NCBI RefSeq assembly: GCF_000716605.1
Contig: NZ_JNXE01000016.1
Coordinates: 124,001 to 188,000 of the forward strand
Source of the DNA: Streptomyces sp. NRRL F-525
Lineage (GTDB): Bacteria > Actinomycetota > Actinomycetes > Streptomycetales > Streptomycetaceae
Length of the DNA stretch: 64,000 nt
Direction of reading: 5' to 3'
In this document: piece by piece, positions 42,701 to 50,282 of the stretch
Position numbering within the stretch: position 1 is the stretch's first letter
How the letters are laid out: every line of letters starts with the position of its first letter
Program-made: the position numbers and the translations under genes
The notes under the pieces: generated by a model
The model's input: only the letters and a program-made list of their open reading frames with translations
The model's database searches: none
What the model was told of the DNA's origin: nothing

Positions 42701-42804
42701 GGGGTGGGGGCGGGATCGGCGGCGGCGACCGCCTGGGAGACGGCGGCCGGTGACAGCAGCGCGGCGCACAGGGCGGCGGAAACGAGCAGGGCGGTTCTTG
42801 GCAT
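39793..42804 (-). CDS. Secreted glycoside hydrolase family 3 beta-glucosidase with carbohydrate-binding and Calx-beta domains
   Basis: 1003 residues from ATG at 42804 with GGGAAGG upstream. Signal peptide (LLVSAALCAALLSPAAVSQA). A CBM11-like jelly roll comes first (GGDTDDPPQLALTARPDAPEG, FWWDGQN, DDVELYG), then a Calx-beta domain (ATSGKDYTPVSGTLTFPAG). The GH3 barrel follows: RMSLEEKAGQMTQAERG, the KHFVGDGGT segment and the nucleophile Asp in GFDGFVISDWNAI. The GH3 C-terminal domain ends the enzyme part (GGVLPLKKNQKVYVAG to LPYGWGL-like). A final helical tail of about 70 residues is extra. It should hydrolyse beta-glucans or cello-oligosaccharides outside the cell. Divergent from the GH30 gene. 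Confidence 0.93.
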   Translation of the reverse strand: MPRTALLVSAALCAALLSPAAVSQAVAAADPAPTPVDRFEGEVPFASQPAEGIFTWGGDTDDPPQLALTARPDAPEGAKVLSGTYDISGYGGFTHDYAATEPGHDWSAHQGIRFWWDGQNTGKATNFEIKDGGANGEASELWTTSFTDDFTGWKQIEIPFTNFVYRTDYQPVGGIDHVLGLTQMWGYAVTLPVGIKGQFAMDDVELYGKADQSLRASVTTDSAVYPVKEGATAAVKVTVSTTGAVPLDDPVTVAYTSDGGTATSGKDYTPVSGTLTFPAGTASGATQTVKVRTLKDKSAENAETIPLKLTVTGAKAPTENPQVVVDAHGLPYLDSKLPIKKRVADLVKRMSLEEKAGQMTQAERGAMSTPSDIASYDLGSLLSGGGSTPTPNTAAAWAKMIDSFQLRTQATRFQIPLIYGVDAVHGHNNLAGATIMPHNIGIGATRDPQLAEKTGAVTASEVRSTGVPWDFAPCLCVTRDERWGRSYESFGEDPALVQSMETMIQGLQGAANGKQLKDDDKVLATAKHFVGDGGTAYGSSTTGTYTIDQGVTTVTRQQLEAIHLAPYQTAVDRGIGTVMPSYSSLDIVGDGLGPVKMHARADMINGVLKNRMGFDGFVISDWNAIDQLPGDYASHVDTAVNAGVDMMMVPYSYKDFSSTLIAEVKAGHVTEKRIDDAVSRILTQKFKLGLFEKPYADTSNASKIGSTSHRAVARQAAAESQVLLKNAGGVLPLKKNQKVYVAGSNADDLGNQTGGWTITWQGASGTNTTGTTILQGMKNAGGNVTYSKDASASTSGYDVGVVVVGETPYAEGVGDVGNGNDLTLTPADQAAVDKVCAAMKCAVLIVSGRPQLIGDRLPKIDALVASWLPGTEGDGVADVLYGKRSFTGQLPVTWPKSEAQLPINVGDTSYDPQFPYGWGLTTVTKAPTGGAATLKTLEAAAAHARSAATGKALVTKARLLVQAKVGQNVTAAVSKPFADADHLLLTGKYAAAVKKLEEAYKAA

Positions 42805-42938
42805 GGACCTTCCCTCGGCTCTGGGGCTCTGGTTCACTCTGGGTTCGCACAGTTCACTCATGACTTAGATCACGCCGTGAGTTAACTAACGGCCCGCAGA
42901 CCCGTCAAGACATCTCGTCAGGAAGGGCTAACGCATCC

Positions 42939-44807
42939 ATGTCCAGGAGAACCCCCCGCACGGCCCGGCTGCTGCTCGCCGGACTGCTCTCCGTGGCCGG
43001 CTTCACCGCGGCCGTACCCCCCGCACACGCCGCCGGTGAACAGGTCACGGCCTGGCTCACCACCACCGACGACGCCGCCGGACGCCATGTCACGCGCGGC
43101 CTCCAGGCCCAGACGCCGTTCGCCTTCTCGTCCGGGACGGGCGGCAGCGGCGAGAACATCACCGTCGACGAGAACACCCGCTACCAGACGTTCACCGGGG
43201 GCGGCGCGTCCTTCACGGACACGGCGGCCTGGCTGATGAACAGCAGCGGCGCGCTGTCGGCGGCGACCCGGAACGCGACGATGACCAAGCTGTTCTCGCC
43301 GACCGACGGGATCGGGCTTTCGTTCCTGCGCAACCCGATGGGTGCCTCGGACCTCGCGCGGTACGGGTACTCGTACGACGACGTGGCCGCCGGGCAGACC
43401 GACCCGAACCTCAACTCCTTCTCGATCGCGCACGATCTGGCCGATGTCGTGCCGCTGACCAAGCAGGCGCTGACCCTCAACCCCTCCCTGACTGTCATGG
43501 CCTCGCCATGGACGGCACCGGCGTGGATGAAGGACAGCGGGTCGCTCAACGGGGGCTGGCTGAAGTCCGAGGACTACGCGGCCTACGCCAACTACTTCGT
43601 CAAGTACCTCCAGGCGTACAAGAACCAGGGCATCAACGTCTCGTACGTCACTCCGCAGAACGAGCCGACCTGTTGCTCCGGCTATCCGTCGATGAGCTGG
43701 AACGCGTCCGGGCTGCAGTACTTCCTGGAGAACGACCTGCTGCCGCAGCTCCAGTCGGCGGGACTCACCACCAAGGTCCTTGCGCACGACTGGAATTGGG
43801 ACGTCTACGACTCCTACGCGTCCGCGCTCGTCAACGACGCGGCGATCCGCAACCACCCCAACTTCGGCGGGATCGCCTGGCACGGGTACGGCGGTGACGT
43901 CGGCGAGCAGACCACCGTGCACAACCAGTACCCGAACCTGGACGCGTTCGGTACCGAGCACTCCGGTGGTACCTGGATCGCCAATCAGCAGCGCGAGGAC
44001 ATGAACAACATCATTGACTACACCCGGAATTGGGCTAAGTCGGTGACCAAGTGGTCCCTCGCCGTGGATCAGAACATGGGGCCGCACAACGGGGGTTGTG
44101 GTACCTGCACCGGGCTCATCACCGTGCACAACGGGGACGGGGCGAGTGGGACCGTCGACTACACCGTCGAGTACTACACGATGGGGCAACTGACGAAGTT
44201 CGTGCGGCCGGGTGCTCAGCGGATCGCTTCTACTGCGTCCACGAATGTGCCTAACGTGGCTTGGCGTAATCCCGATGGGTCCAAGGCGCTCATCGCGTAC
44301 AACGACTCGTCTGCGGCCAAGACTGTCACCATCAACTGGGGTGGGCAGCACGCGACTTACTCGTTGCCTGGGAAGACGTCCGCGACGTTCACGTGGGCGG
44401 GGACGCAGGCGGGTGGCGGCAGCCAGACCGGGGCGTTCGTGGGGCTCGCGAGCAAGTGCCTTGATGTTGCTGGGGGTTCGACCACCAACGGCACGGCCGT
44501 GCAGCTCTATGACTGCAACTCCTCGACTGCCCAGCAGTGGACCGTGGGGACCGACGGGACGGTGCGGGCGCTGGGCAAGTGCCTTGACGTTACGTCGGCT
44601 TCGACCGCCGACGGGGCGAAGGTGCAGCTCTACGACTGCAATGGGACCGCCGCTCAGCAGTGGTCGTACAACGCGAGTACCGGGGATGTGGTGAATACGG
44701 CGGCCAACAAGTGCCTTGATGTGACGGGCAATACGTCTGCGAATGGGACTCGGGCGCAGATCTGGACTTGTACCGGGGCTGCCAACCAGAAGTGGCATCT
44801 GCAGTAG
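42939..44807 (+). CDS. Secreted GH30 glycosidase with ricin-type lectin domain
   Basis: 622 residues, ATG at 42939. Signal peptide (LLLAGLLSVAGFTAAVPPAHA). The GH30 barrel runs from QTFTGGGASFTDTAAWLM, through SPWTAPAWMKDSG and the acid/base Glu in VTPQNEPTCCSG, to the nucleophile Glu in AFGTEHSGGTW. The C-terminal ricin B/CBM13 lectin (about 495-622) has three CLDV-x-QW-type repeats. It fits glucosylceramidase or beta-1,6-glucanase activity; the specificity is not decided. The 134-base divergent region towards the GH3 gene holds AGTTAACT (42880-42887) and other AT-rich elements suited to a LacI-type operator, but no regulator is adjacent. Confidence 0.93.
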   Translation: MSRRTPRTARLLLAGLLSVAGFTAAVPPAHAAGEQVTAWLTTTDDAAGRHVTRGLQAQTPFAFSSGTGGSGENITVDENTRYQTFTGGGASFTDTAAWLMNSSGALSAATRNATMTKLFSPTDGIGLSFLRNPMGASDLARYGYSYDDVAAGQTDPNLNSFSIAHDLADVVPLTKQALTLNPSLTVMASPWTAPAWMKDSGSLNGGWLKSEDYAAYANYFVKYLQAYKNQGINVSYVTPQNEPTCCSGYPSMSWNASGLQYFLENDLLPQLQSAGLTTKVLAHDWNWDVYDSYASALVNDAAIRNHPNFGGIAWHGYGGDVGEQTTVHNQYPNLDAFGTEHSGGTWIANQQREDMNNIIDYTRNWAKSVTKWSLAVDQNMGPHNGGCGTCTGLITVHNGDGASGTVDYTVEYYTMGQLTKFVRPGAQRIASTASTNVPNVAWRNPDGSKALIAYNDSSAAKTVTINWGGQHATYSLPGKTSATFTWAGTQAGGGSQTGAFVGLASKCLDVAGGSTTNGTAVQLYDCNSSTAQQWTVGTDGTVRALGKCLDVTSASTADGAKVQLYDCNGTAAQQWSYNASTGDVVNTAANKCLDVTGNTSANGTRAQIWTCTGAANQKWHLQ

Positions 44808-44845
44808 GTTTTCGCCCCCGCCGCCCCTACCCGTCCCATCCTTCT

Positions 44846-44915
44846 GGGGCTCCGCCCCAGGCCCCGCCAGGGGGCTCTGCCCCCTGGACCCCCGCTCCTC
44901 AAACGCCGGAGGGCT
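44846..44915. repeat. Dispersed Streptomyces GC-rich intergenic repeat
   Basis: Runs from GGGGCTCCGCCCC through a second palindromic part (AGGGGGCTCTGCCCCCT) to CTCCTCAAACGCCGGAGGG. This is a very common Streptomyces intergenic element, here in the 161-base gap between the convergent GH30 and cimA genes. Confidence 0.8.
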
Positions 44916-44927
44916 GAAAAGAACACA

Positions 44928-44962
44928 CCGCCGGAAGGGCTGGAGTCCAGCCCTTCCGGCGG
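44928..44962. terminator. Terminator after cimA (bidirectional)
   Basis: Near-perfect 17-bp arms (44928-44944 with 44946-44962) forming a long hairpin with a very small loop, seven bases from the cimA stop. Confidence 0.8.
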
Positions 44963-44968
44963 TACTTG

Positions 44969-46573
44969 TCACTCCGCCGGCTCCACGCCCGCCTTCAGCA
45001 AGCCGTATGTGTACGCGTCCGCCAGCGCCTGCCAGGACGCGGCGATGACGTTCTCCGCCACGCCCACCGTCGACCACTCCGCCGAGCCGTCCGACGTGGC
45101 GATCAGGACGCGGGTCGTGGAGGACGTGCCGTGCTTGCCCTCCAGGATGCGGACCTTGTAGTCGACGAGCTCCAGTTTGGCGAGCTGGGGGTAGATCTTC
45201 TCCAGGGCTACGCGGAGGGCGCGGTCCAGGGCGTGGACCGGGCCGTTGCCCTCGGCGGTGGCTACGATGCGCTCGCCCTTGGCGAAGAGCTTGACCGTGG
45301 CCTCGTTGGCGTGGGTGCCGTCGGGGCGGTCTTCGACGATGGCGCGCCAGGACTCGACCTCGAAGTAGGAGCGGGCCTTGCCCTCCGCCTCCGCGCGGAG
45401 CAGCAGCTCGAAGCTCGCGTCTGCCGCCTCGTACGTGTAGCCCTTGAGCTCACGCTCCTTGACCCGCTCCACCACCCGGCCGACCAGCTCGCGGTCGCCG
45501 CTGATGTCTACGCCGAGTTCCTTGCCCTTGAGTTCGATCGACGCTCGGCCCGCCATGTCGGAGACCAGCATCCGCATGGTGTTGCCGACCTGCTCGGGGT
45601 CGATGTGCTGGTACAGGTCCGGGTCGACCTTGATCGCGGAGGCGTGCAGGCCCGCCTTGTGGGCGAAGGCGGAGACGCCTACGTAGGGCTGGTGGGTGGA
45701 GGGGGTGAGGTTCACGACCTCGGCGATCGCGTGCGAGATGCGGGTCATCTCGCGGAGCTTGCCGTCGGGGAGGACCTTCTTGCCGTACTTCAGCTCCAGG
45801 GCCGCTACTACGGGGAAGAGGTTGGCGTTTCCTACGCGCTCGCCGTAGCCGTTCGCCGTGCACTGGACGTGGGTCGCGCCCGCGTCGACGGCGGCGAGGG
45901 TGTTGGCGACCGCGCAGCCCGTGTCGTCCTGGGTGTGGATGCCGAGCCGGGCGCCGGTGTCGGCGAGGACCGTGGAGACGACCGCCTGGATCTGCGCCGG
46001 GAGCATGCCGCCGTTGGTGTCGCAGAGGATCACGACGGAGGCGCCGGCCTCGGCGGCGGAGCGTACGACCGCCTTCGCGTACTCGGGGTTCGCGCGGTAG
46101 CCGTCGAAGAAGTGCTCGCAGTCGACGAAGACGCGGCGGCCCTGGGCGACCAGGTGGGAGACGGTGTCGCGGACCATCGCCAGGTTCTCGTCGAGGGTCG
46201 TGCGCAGCGCCAGCTCCACGTGGCGGTCGTGGGACTTCGCAACGAGGCAGATGACCTCGGTGTCGGCGTCCAGGAGCGCCTTGACCTGCGGGTCCTCGGC
46301 CGCCTTCGCGCCCGCTCGCCGGGTGGCGCCGAAGGCCACCAGCTTGGCGTGCTTGAAGTCGATCTCCTGCCGGGCGCGGGCGAAGAACTCGGTGTCCCGC
46401 GGGTTGGCGCCGGGCCAGCCGCCCTCGATGAAGCCCACGCCGAAGTCGTCCAGGTGCCGAGCGATGGCCAGCTTGTCCGCGACGGTGAGGTTGATGCCCT
46501 CCCGCTGCGCGCCGTCACGCAGGGTCGTGTCGAAGACGTGGAACGAATCGTCGAGTTCGCTGGTTTCCGTCAT
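44969..46573 (-). CDS. cimA: (R)-citramalate synthase
   Basis: 534 residues from ATG at 46573 (MTETSELDDSFHVFDTTLRD), AGGAG eight bases upstream. DRE-TIM barrel: DTTLRDGAQREGINLTVADK (metal Asp), the FIEGGWPG segment and the metal-binding IHTQDDTGCAVANTLAAV block. The C-terminal LeuA-type dimer/allosteric domain is present (VKLFAKGERIVATAEGNGPVHALDRAL). It condenses pyruvate with acetyl-CoA to citramalate, the threonine-independent route to 2-oxobutyrate and isoleucine; leuB at 56331 serves the same route. GEGGWPGANPRD-type sequences separate CimA from alpha-isopropylmalate synthase. The leader upstream looks attenuated. Confidence 0.92.
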   Translation of the reverse strand: MTETSELDDSFHVFDTTLRDGAQREGINLTVADKLAIARHLDDFGVGFIEGGWPGANPRDTEFFARARQEIDFKHAKLVAFGATRRAGAKAAEDPQVKALLDADTEVICLVAKSHDRHVELALRTTLDENLAMVRDTVSHLVAQGRRVFVDCEHFFDGYRANPEYAKAVVRSAAEAGASVVILCDTNGGMLPAQIQAVVSTVLADTGARLGIHTQDDTGCAVANTLAAVDAGATHVQCTANGYGERVGNANLFPVVAALELKYGKKVLPDGKLREMTRISHAIAEVVNLTPSTHQPYVGVSAFAHKAGLHASAIKVDPDLYQHIDPEQVGNTMRMLVSDMAGRASIELKGKELGVDISGDRELVGRVVERVKERELKGYTYEAADASFELLLRAEAEGKARSYFEVESWRAIVEDRPDGTHANEATVKLFAKGERIVATAEGNGPVHALDRALRVALEKIYPQLAKLELVDYKVRILEGKHGTSSTTRVLIATSDGSAEWSTVGVAENVIAASWQALADAYTYGLLKAGVEPAE

Positions 46574-46681
46574 GGTCTGGCTCCTGAGGATCTGAATCTC
46601 GGTCTGTACCGGAATGACCGGCTCCACCGTCCCTCAATGATCCCTCGCACTGCTTTCCCGGCTGCAGGTGGGCCAGAAAAG

Positions 46682-46709
46682 CGAAAAACCCCTCGCGGGT
46701 GCGAGAGGT
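46682..46709 (-). terminator. Intrinsic terminator in the cimA leader
   Basis: On the minus strand ACCTCTCGC, loop ACCC, GCGAGGGGT (9 bp with one G-U) then TTTTTCGC. It lies about 110 bases before the cimA ATG and points towards it, with no other gene to terminate, so it is a candidate attenuator. Confidence 0.75.
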
Positions 46710-46764
46710 CTGCGCGCGGGTCGAGTGACGACGGTGGCCGCCCGTACCTGGTCGTACGAGGCGG

Positions 46765-46815
46765 TCACTGCGGACCGGCGCGCCTGCTGCCAATAATCGT
46801 GGCGAACGAGAACAC
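46765..46815 (-). CDS. Possible 16-residue leader peptide of cimA with tandem Ile codons
   Basis: GTG at 46815 to TGA at 46765, reading MFSFATIIGSRRAGPQ with the first codon as Met. The two isoleucine codons are the rare ATT ATT. A hairpin of about 10 bp starts right after the stop, followed by the terminator at 46682-46709. No ribosome site is seen, so translation is unproven. Isoleucine codons would fit control of a gene of isoleucine synthesis. Confidence 0.3.
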   Translation of the reverse strand: MFSFATIIGSRRAGPQ

Positions 46816-46912
46816 GGACGCAGTCTGGCACACCCCGCGTCCGTGCTCACCGTCCGTCTCATGATGCGAACAGCCGGTTGATCAACTCCGCCGATCCGAC
46901 CGGGACGGAAGG

Positions 46913-47515
46913 TCACACGTCCGCGAGCAGTCCCTCGTCCAGGAACTCCCGTACGTGGCCGAGAACTTGGGTCCGGTCCGTGCCCCGCAGCCCGATCGCC
47001 ACGTGGATGGAGAAACCGTCGAGAAGAGCGCGCAGCCGAGCGGCGAAACGGTCCGGGTCGACTGCCCGGAACTCCCCGCGCGAGACACCCTCCGCGATCA
47101 GTGCGACCAGGTCGCGGTGCCAGACGCCCTCGATGGCGGCCTGGCGGTCGCGGGCGTCGTCGTCGGCGTTCTGCGAGCGGTTCCAGACCTCCAGCCACAG
47201 GGTCCAGTGCGGGTCGCGGTGGCCTTCGGGGACGTACAGGTCGACGTACGCGTCGACACGCTCGCGGGCCGTCGCCCCCGTACGGGTGAGCAGGCGGCCG
47301 CGCTCGGCGCCCAGCCTGCCCTCGCTCCACTCCAGGGCCTGGAGCAGGAGTTCGTCCTTGGAGTGGAAGTAGTAGAGGAGATGGCCGCTGCTCATGCCGA
47401 CCTCGCGGCCGAGCGCCGCCATGGTGAGCTGCTCCAGGCCGTGTTCGGCGATCATGCCCATGGCCGCGGCGAGGACGTCCTCGCGCGGCGGCGCGTTCTT
47501 CCGCGCACCGGCCAT
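46913..47515 (-). CDS. TetR-family regulator (BetI-like)
   Basis: 200 residues. The N-terminal helix-turn-helix spans about 10-55 (EDVLAAAMGMIAEHGLEQLTMAALGREVGMSSGHLLYYF). The C-terminal ligand domain has RDPHWTLWLEVWNRS, as in BetI-like members. It is read after agmatine deiminase (17-base gap) and is thus probably its autoregulated repressor. The matching inverted repeat lies at 48582-48612, in front of the deiminase. Confidence 0.92.
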   Translation of the reverse strand: MAGARKNAPPREDVLAAAMGMIAEHGLEQLTMAALGREVGMSSGHLLYYFHSKDELLLQALEWSEGRLGAERGRLLTRTGATARERVDAYVDLYVPEGHRDPHWTLWLEVWNRSQNADDDARDRQAAIEGVWHRDLVALIAEGVSRGEFRAVDPDRFAARLRALLDGFSIHVAIGLRGTDRTQVLGHVREFLDEGLLADV

Positions 47516-47532
47516 TCCCGTCTCCTCCGGCC

Positions 47533-48567
47533 CTAGATCCTCGGCTGCTGCTGGGTGATGCAGTGGATGCCTCCACCGCCCGCGAAGATCGTACGGGCGT
47601 CCACCAGCGTGACCGTCCGCTCGGGGAAGAGACGGCGGAAGATCCCGGCCGCGACCTCGTCGTTCGGGTCGTCGAAGGCGCAGAGGACCACCCCGCCGTT
47701 GCAGAGGTAGTGGTTGATGTAGGAGTAGTCGACCCAGTCGCCGTCCTCGTCCTTGAGGACCGTCGGGGCGGGGATCTCCACGACCTCCAGGCGGCGGCCC
47801 TTCGCGTCGGTCTCGGCGCGGAGGAGGCCGAGGTACTCCTGCGAGCGGGCGTGATCCGGGTGGGCCGGGTCGCGCTGGCTGTGGACCAGGACGGTGCCGG
47901 GCCTGGCGAAGGCCGCGACGATGTCGACGTGGCCCTGGGTGCCGTAGACGCCGTAGTCGCCGGTGAGGCCGTGCGGGAGCCAGATGGCCTTTGTGGTGCC
48001 GAGCCTCGCGTGGATCTCCGCCTCGACCTGCTCACGCGTCCAGCCGGGGTTGCGCCCGGCGCCGAGCTGGACCGTCTCCGTGAGCAGCACCGTGCCCTCG
48101 CCGTCGACGTGGATCGCGCCGCCCTCGTTGACGAGCGTGCTGCTGAGCGCGGGGACTCCGGCCAGGTCGGCGACATGGCGGGCGATCTTGGAGTCGTGCT
48201 CCCAGCGGGCCCAGCTCTGGGCGCCCCAGCCGTTGAACGTCCAGTCGACGGCGGCCAGTCGACCCTTGCCGTCGGTGACGAACGTGGGGCCGATGTCCCG
48301 CATCCACGCGTCGTCCAGCTCGCGCTCGACCAGGTCGACGTCCGGGCCGAGCAGCTCGCGCGCCGAGTCGCCCTGACCCGGCCCGTGCACCATCGTCACC
48401 GGTTCGAAGCGGCGCACGGCTCGGGCCACGGACGCCCAGGCGGCGCGGGCCTCGGCCAGTTCGCCGGCGTTGGTGAAGGTCGGGTTGGGGCCCGGCCAGG
48501 CCATCCAGGTGCGCTCGTGCGGGGTCCATTCGGCGGGCATCCGGAAGCCGTCGGTGGCAGCGGACAT
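47533..48567 (-). CDS. aguA: Agmatine deiminase / peptidyl-arginine deiminase family protein
   Basis: 344 residues from ATG at 48567 with AAAGGGG five bases upstream. Family motifs: WTPHERTWMAWPG, the DDAWMRDIGPTFV substrate/catalytic Asp block, NEGGAIHVDGEGTVLLTE, THGHVDI-type GTQGHVDIVAAFARPG, and the catalytic Cys in GGGGIHCITQQQP at the end. It converts agmatine to N-carbamoylputrescine and ammonia in the arginine decarboxylase-putrescine route. In an operon with the TetR gene downstream. The urease-like genes lie immediately upstream on the same strand. Confidence 0.93.
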   Translation of the reverse strand: MSAATDGFRMPAEWTPHERTWMAWPGPNPTFTNAGELAEARAAWASVARAVRRFEPVTMVHGPGQGDSARELLGPDVDLVERELDDAWMRDIGPTFVTDGKGRLAAVDWTFNGWGAQSWARWEHDSKIARHVADLAGVPALSSTLVNEGGAIHVDGEGTVLLTETVQLGAGRNPGWTREQVEAEIHARLGTTKAIWLPHGLTGDYGVYGTQGHVDIVAAFARPGTVLVHSQRDPAHPDHARSQEYLGLLRAETDAKGRRLEVVEIPAPTVLKDEDGDWVDYSYINHYLCNGGVVLCAFDDPNDEVAAGIFRRLFPERTVTLVDARTIFAGGGGIHCITQQQPRI

Positions 48568-48581
48568 GGGGGCCCCTTTCA

Positions 48582-48612
48582 AAAAGTGTGACACTTTTCG
48601 CGAAAGTGTCAC
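48582..48612. promoter_or_regulatory. Nested inverted repeats in front of aguA
   Basis: AAAAGTGT-G-ACACTTTT (48582-48598) overlaps a longer dyad GTGACACTTT/AAAGTGTCAC (48588-48597 with 48603-48612, 5-base spacer). The site lies 15 bases upstream of the aguA start and covers the ureC stop. Likely operator of the TetR protein at 46913. Confidence 0.75.
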
Positions 48613-50282
48613 AGAAAGTACAGTCGGTTGAGGGAGACGGAGTCGGCCGGCTCCGAGCGCAGCGGTTCGCCGTCGAGGGTGACCAGGCCCGTCCGCTGGT
48701 CCACGTCGACCGCTCCGGTACGGGAGTTGAGCCGCAGGTCGGCGGGCCCGATGCCCCGGGTGCCGCGAACCGCCACCCGTCGGCGCCGAGTTGGCATCGA
48801 GTCGTTCCCCTGGTCCAGGGCCGCCTGGGCCACGAAGGCCACGGAGATGTCGGCGGGCGTCGAGCCGTGCGCGCCGAACTGCGGTCCCAGGACGAGGGGT
48901 TCGCAGGTGTCGGTCGCCGCGTTGGGGTCGCCGACCACGCCGTACGCCGGGAACCCGGACTTCAGGACGAGCTGCGGCTTCGCGCCGAAGTACTCCGGCC
49001 GCCACAGCACGATGTCCGCGAGCTTGCCGACCTCGATGGAGCCGACCTCGTGCGAAAGTCCGTGCGCGATCGCGGGGTTGACGGTCAGCTTGGCGATGTA
49101 GCGCAGGACGCGTTCGTTGTCGTGGCCGACGTCCGGGGCGCCCAGTTCGGCCTTCATCTTCCCGGCCATCGCGAACGTACGGCGGACGGTCTCGCCCGCC
49201 CGGCCCATGCCCTGCGCGTCGGACGAGGTGATGCCGATCGCGCCCAGGTCGTGCAGCACGTCCTCGGCGCCCATCGTCCCGGCGCGGATGCGGTCGCGGG
49301 CCATGGCGGCGTCGCCGGGCAGGTCGGTCTTCAGGTCGTGGACGGAGACGATCATGCCGTAGTGCTCGGCCACCGCGTCCCGGCCGAAGGGCAGGGTGGG
49401 GTTGGTGGAGGAGCCGATGACATTCGCAACTCCCGCCATCTTCAAGACATTCGGCACGTGTCCGCCGCCGCAGCCCTCGATGTGGAAGGCGTGGATCGTC
49501 CGGCCCTCCAGGACGCGCAGGGTGTCCTCGACGGACAGGCACTCGTTCAACCCGTCGCTGTGCAGGGCGACTTGGACGTCGTGCTCCTCGGCGACCCGCA
49601 ACGCGGTGTCCAGCGCGCGGGTGTGGGCGCCCATGTCCTCGTGCACCTTGAAGCCGGACGCGCCGCCCTCCGCGAGGGCCTCCACCAGCGGGGCCGCGTC
49701 GGACGACGAACCCCGCCCCAGGAAGCCGATGTTGACCGGCCAGGCGTCGAAGGCGTTGAACGCGTGGCGCAGCGCCCAGGGCGAGTTGACGCCGACGCCC
49801 CACACCGGGCCGAACTCCTGCCCGATGATCGTGGTCACCCCGGACGCCAGCGAGGCCTCCATGATGCGCGGCGAGAGGAGGTGCACGTGGGTGTCGACCG
49901 CACCGGCCGTGGCGATGAGCCCCTCGCCGGACACGATGGAGGTACCGGTGCCGACGACGACGTCGACCCCGTCGAGGGTGTCGGGGTTACCGGCCCGCCC
50001 GATGGAGCAGATCCGCCCCTCCCGGATCCCGATGGACACCTTGCGGATGCCCTGCACCGCGTCGATCACGACGACGTTGCTGATCACGACGTCGCAGGTG
50101 TCGCGCACGGCGGCGGCCTTGAGGTGCAGTCCGTCGCGGGCCGTCTTGCCGAACCCGGCGAGGAACTCGTCGCCGTAGCGCTGCGAGTCGGACTCGACCC
50201 GGATGGTCAGCCCCGAGTCGCCGAGGCGGACGCGGTCGCCGGCGCGGGGGCCGTGGGTGGCCGCGTACTCGTACGGGTTCAC
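48609..50282 (-). CDS. ureC: Divergent urease alpha subunit (UreC)
   Basis: 557 residues, normal UreC length. The dinickel ligands are all present: DTHVHLLSP, the carbamylated Lys in GASGFKVHEDMGAH, His in ALHSDGLNE, HIEGCGGGH and the Asp in TSSDAQGMGR. In the mobile flap, where K. aerogenes UreC has M-V-C-H-H-L, this protein has I-V-S-V-H-D-L. The flap Cys is therefore replaced by Val, while the catalytic His (aligned to His320) and the Arg of ARDRIR remain. It overlaps the fused ureAB gene (ATGA). No ureDEFG lies within the window. It may be a low-activity or altered-substrate urease, as suspected for the second urease locus of streptomycetes. Confidence 0.9.
   Translation of the reverse strand: MNPYEYAATHGPRAGDRVRLGDSGLTIRVESDSQRYGDEFLAGFGKTARDGLHLKAAAVRDTCDVVISNVVVIDAVQGIRKVSIGIREGRICSIGRAGNPDTLDGVDVVVGTGTSIVSGEGLIATAGAVDTHVHLLSPRIMEASLASGVTTIIGQEFGPVWGVGVNSPWALRHAFNAFDAWPVNIGFLGRGSSSDAAPLVEALAEGGASGFKVHEDMGAHTRALDTALRVAEEHDVQVALHSDGLNECLSVEDTLRVLEGRTIHAFHIEGCGGGHVPNVLKMAGVANVIGSSTNPTLPFGRDAVAEHYGMIVSVHDLKTDLPGDAAMARDRIRAGTMGAEDVLHDLGAIGITSSDAQGMGRAGETVRRTFAMAGKMKAELGAPDVGHDNERVLRYIAKLTVNPAIAHGLSHEVGSIEVGKLADIVLWRPEYFGAKPQLVLKSGFPAYGVVGDPNAATDTCEPLVLGPQFGAHGSTPADISVAFVAQAALDQGNDSMPTRRRRVAVRGTRGIGPADLRLNSRTGAVDVDQRTGLVTLDGEPLRSEPADSVSLNRLYFL

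Noticed and set aside
44846..44915. Long GC-rich palindromic element considered as a novel regulatory RNA
   Set aside because: It is the common Streptomyces intergenic repeat and lies between convergent gene ends.
46515..48176. Open frame overlapping cimA leader, tetR and aguA on the minus strand
   Set aside because: Arg/Ser-rich shadow frame of the TetR and deiminase genes without any domain.
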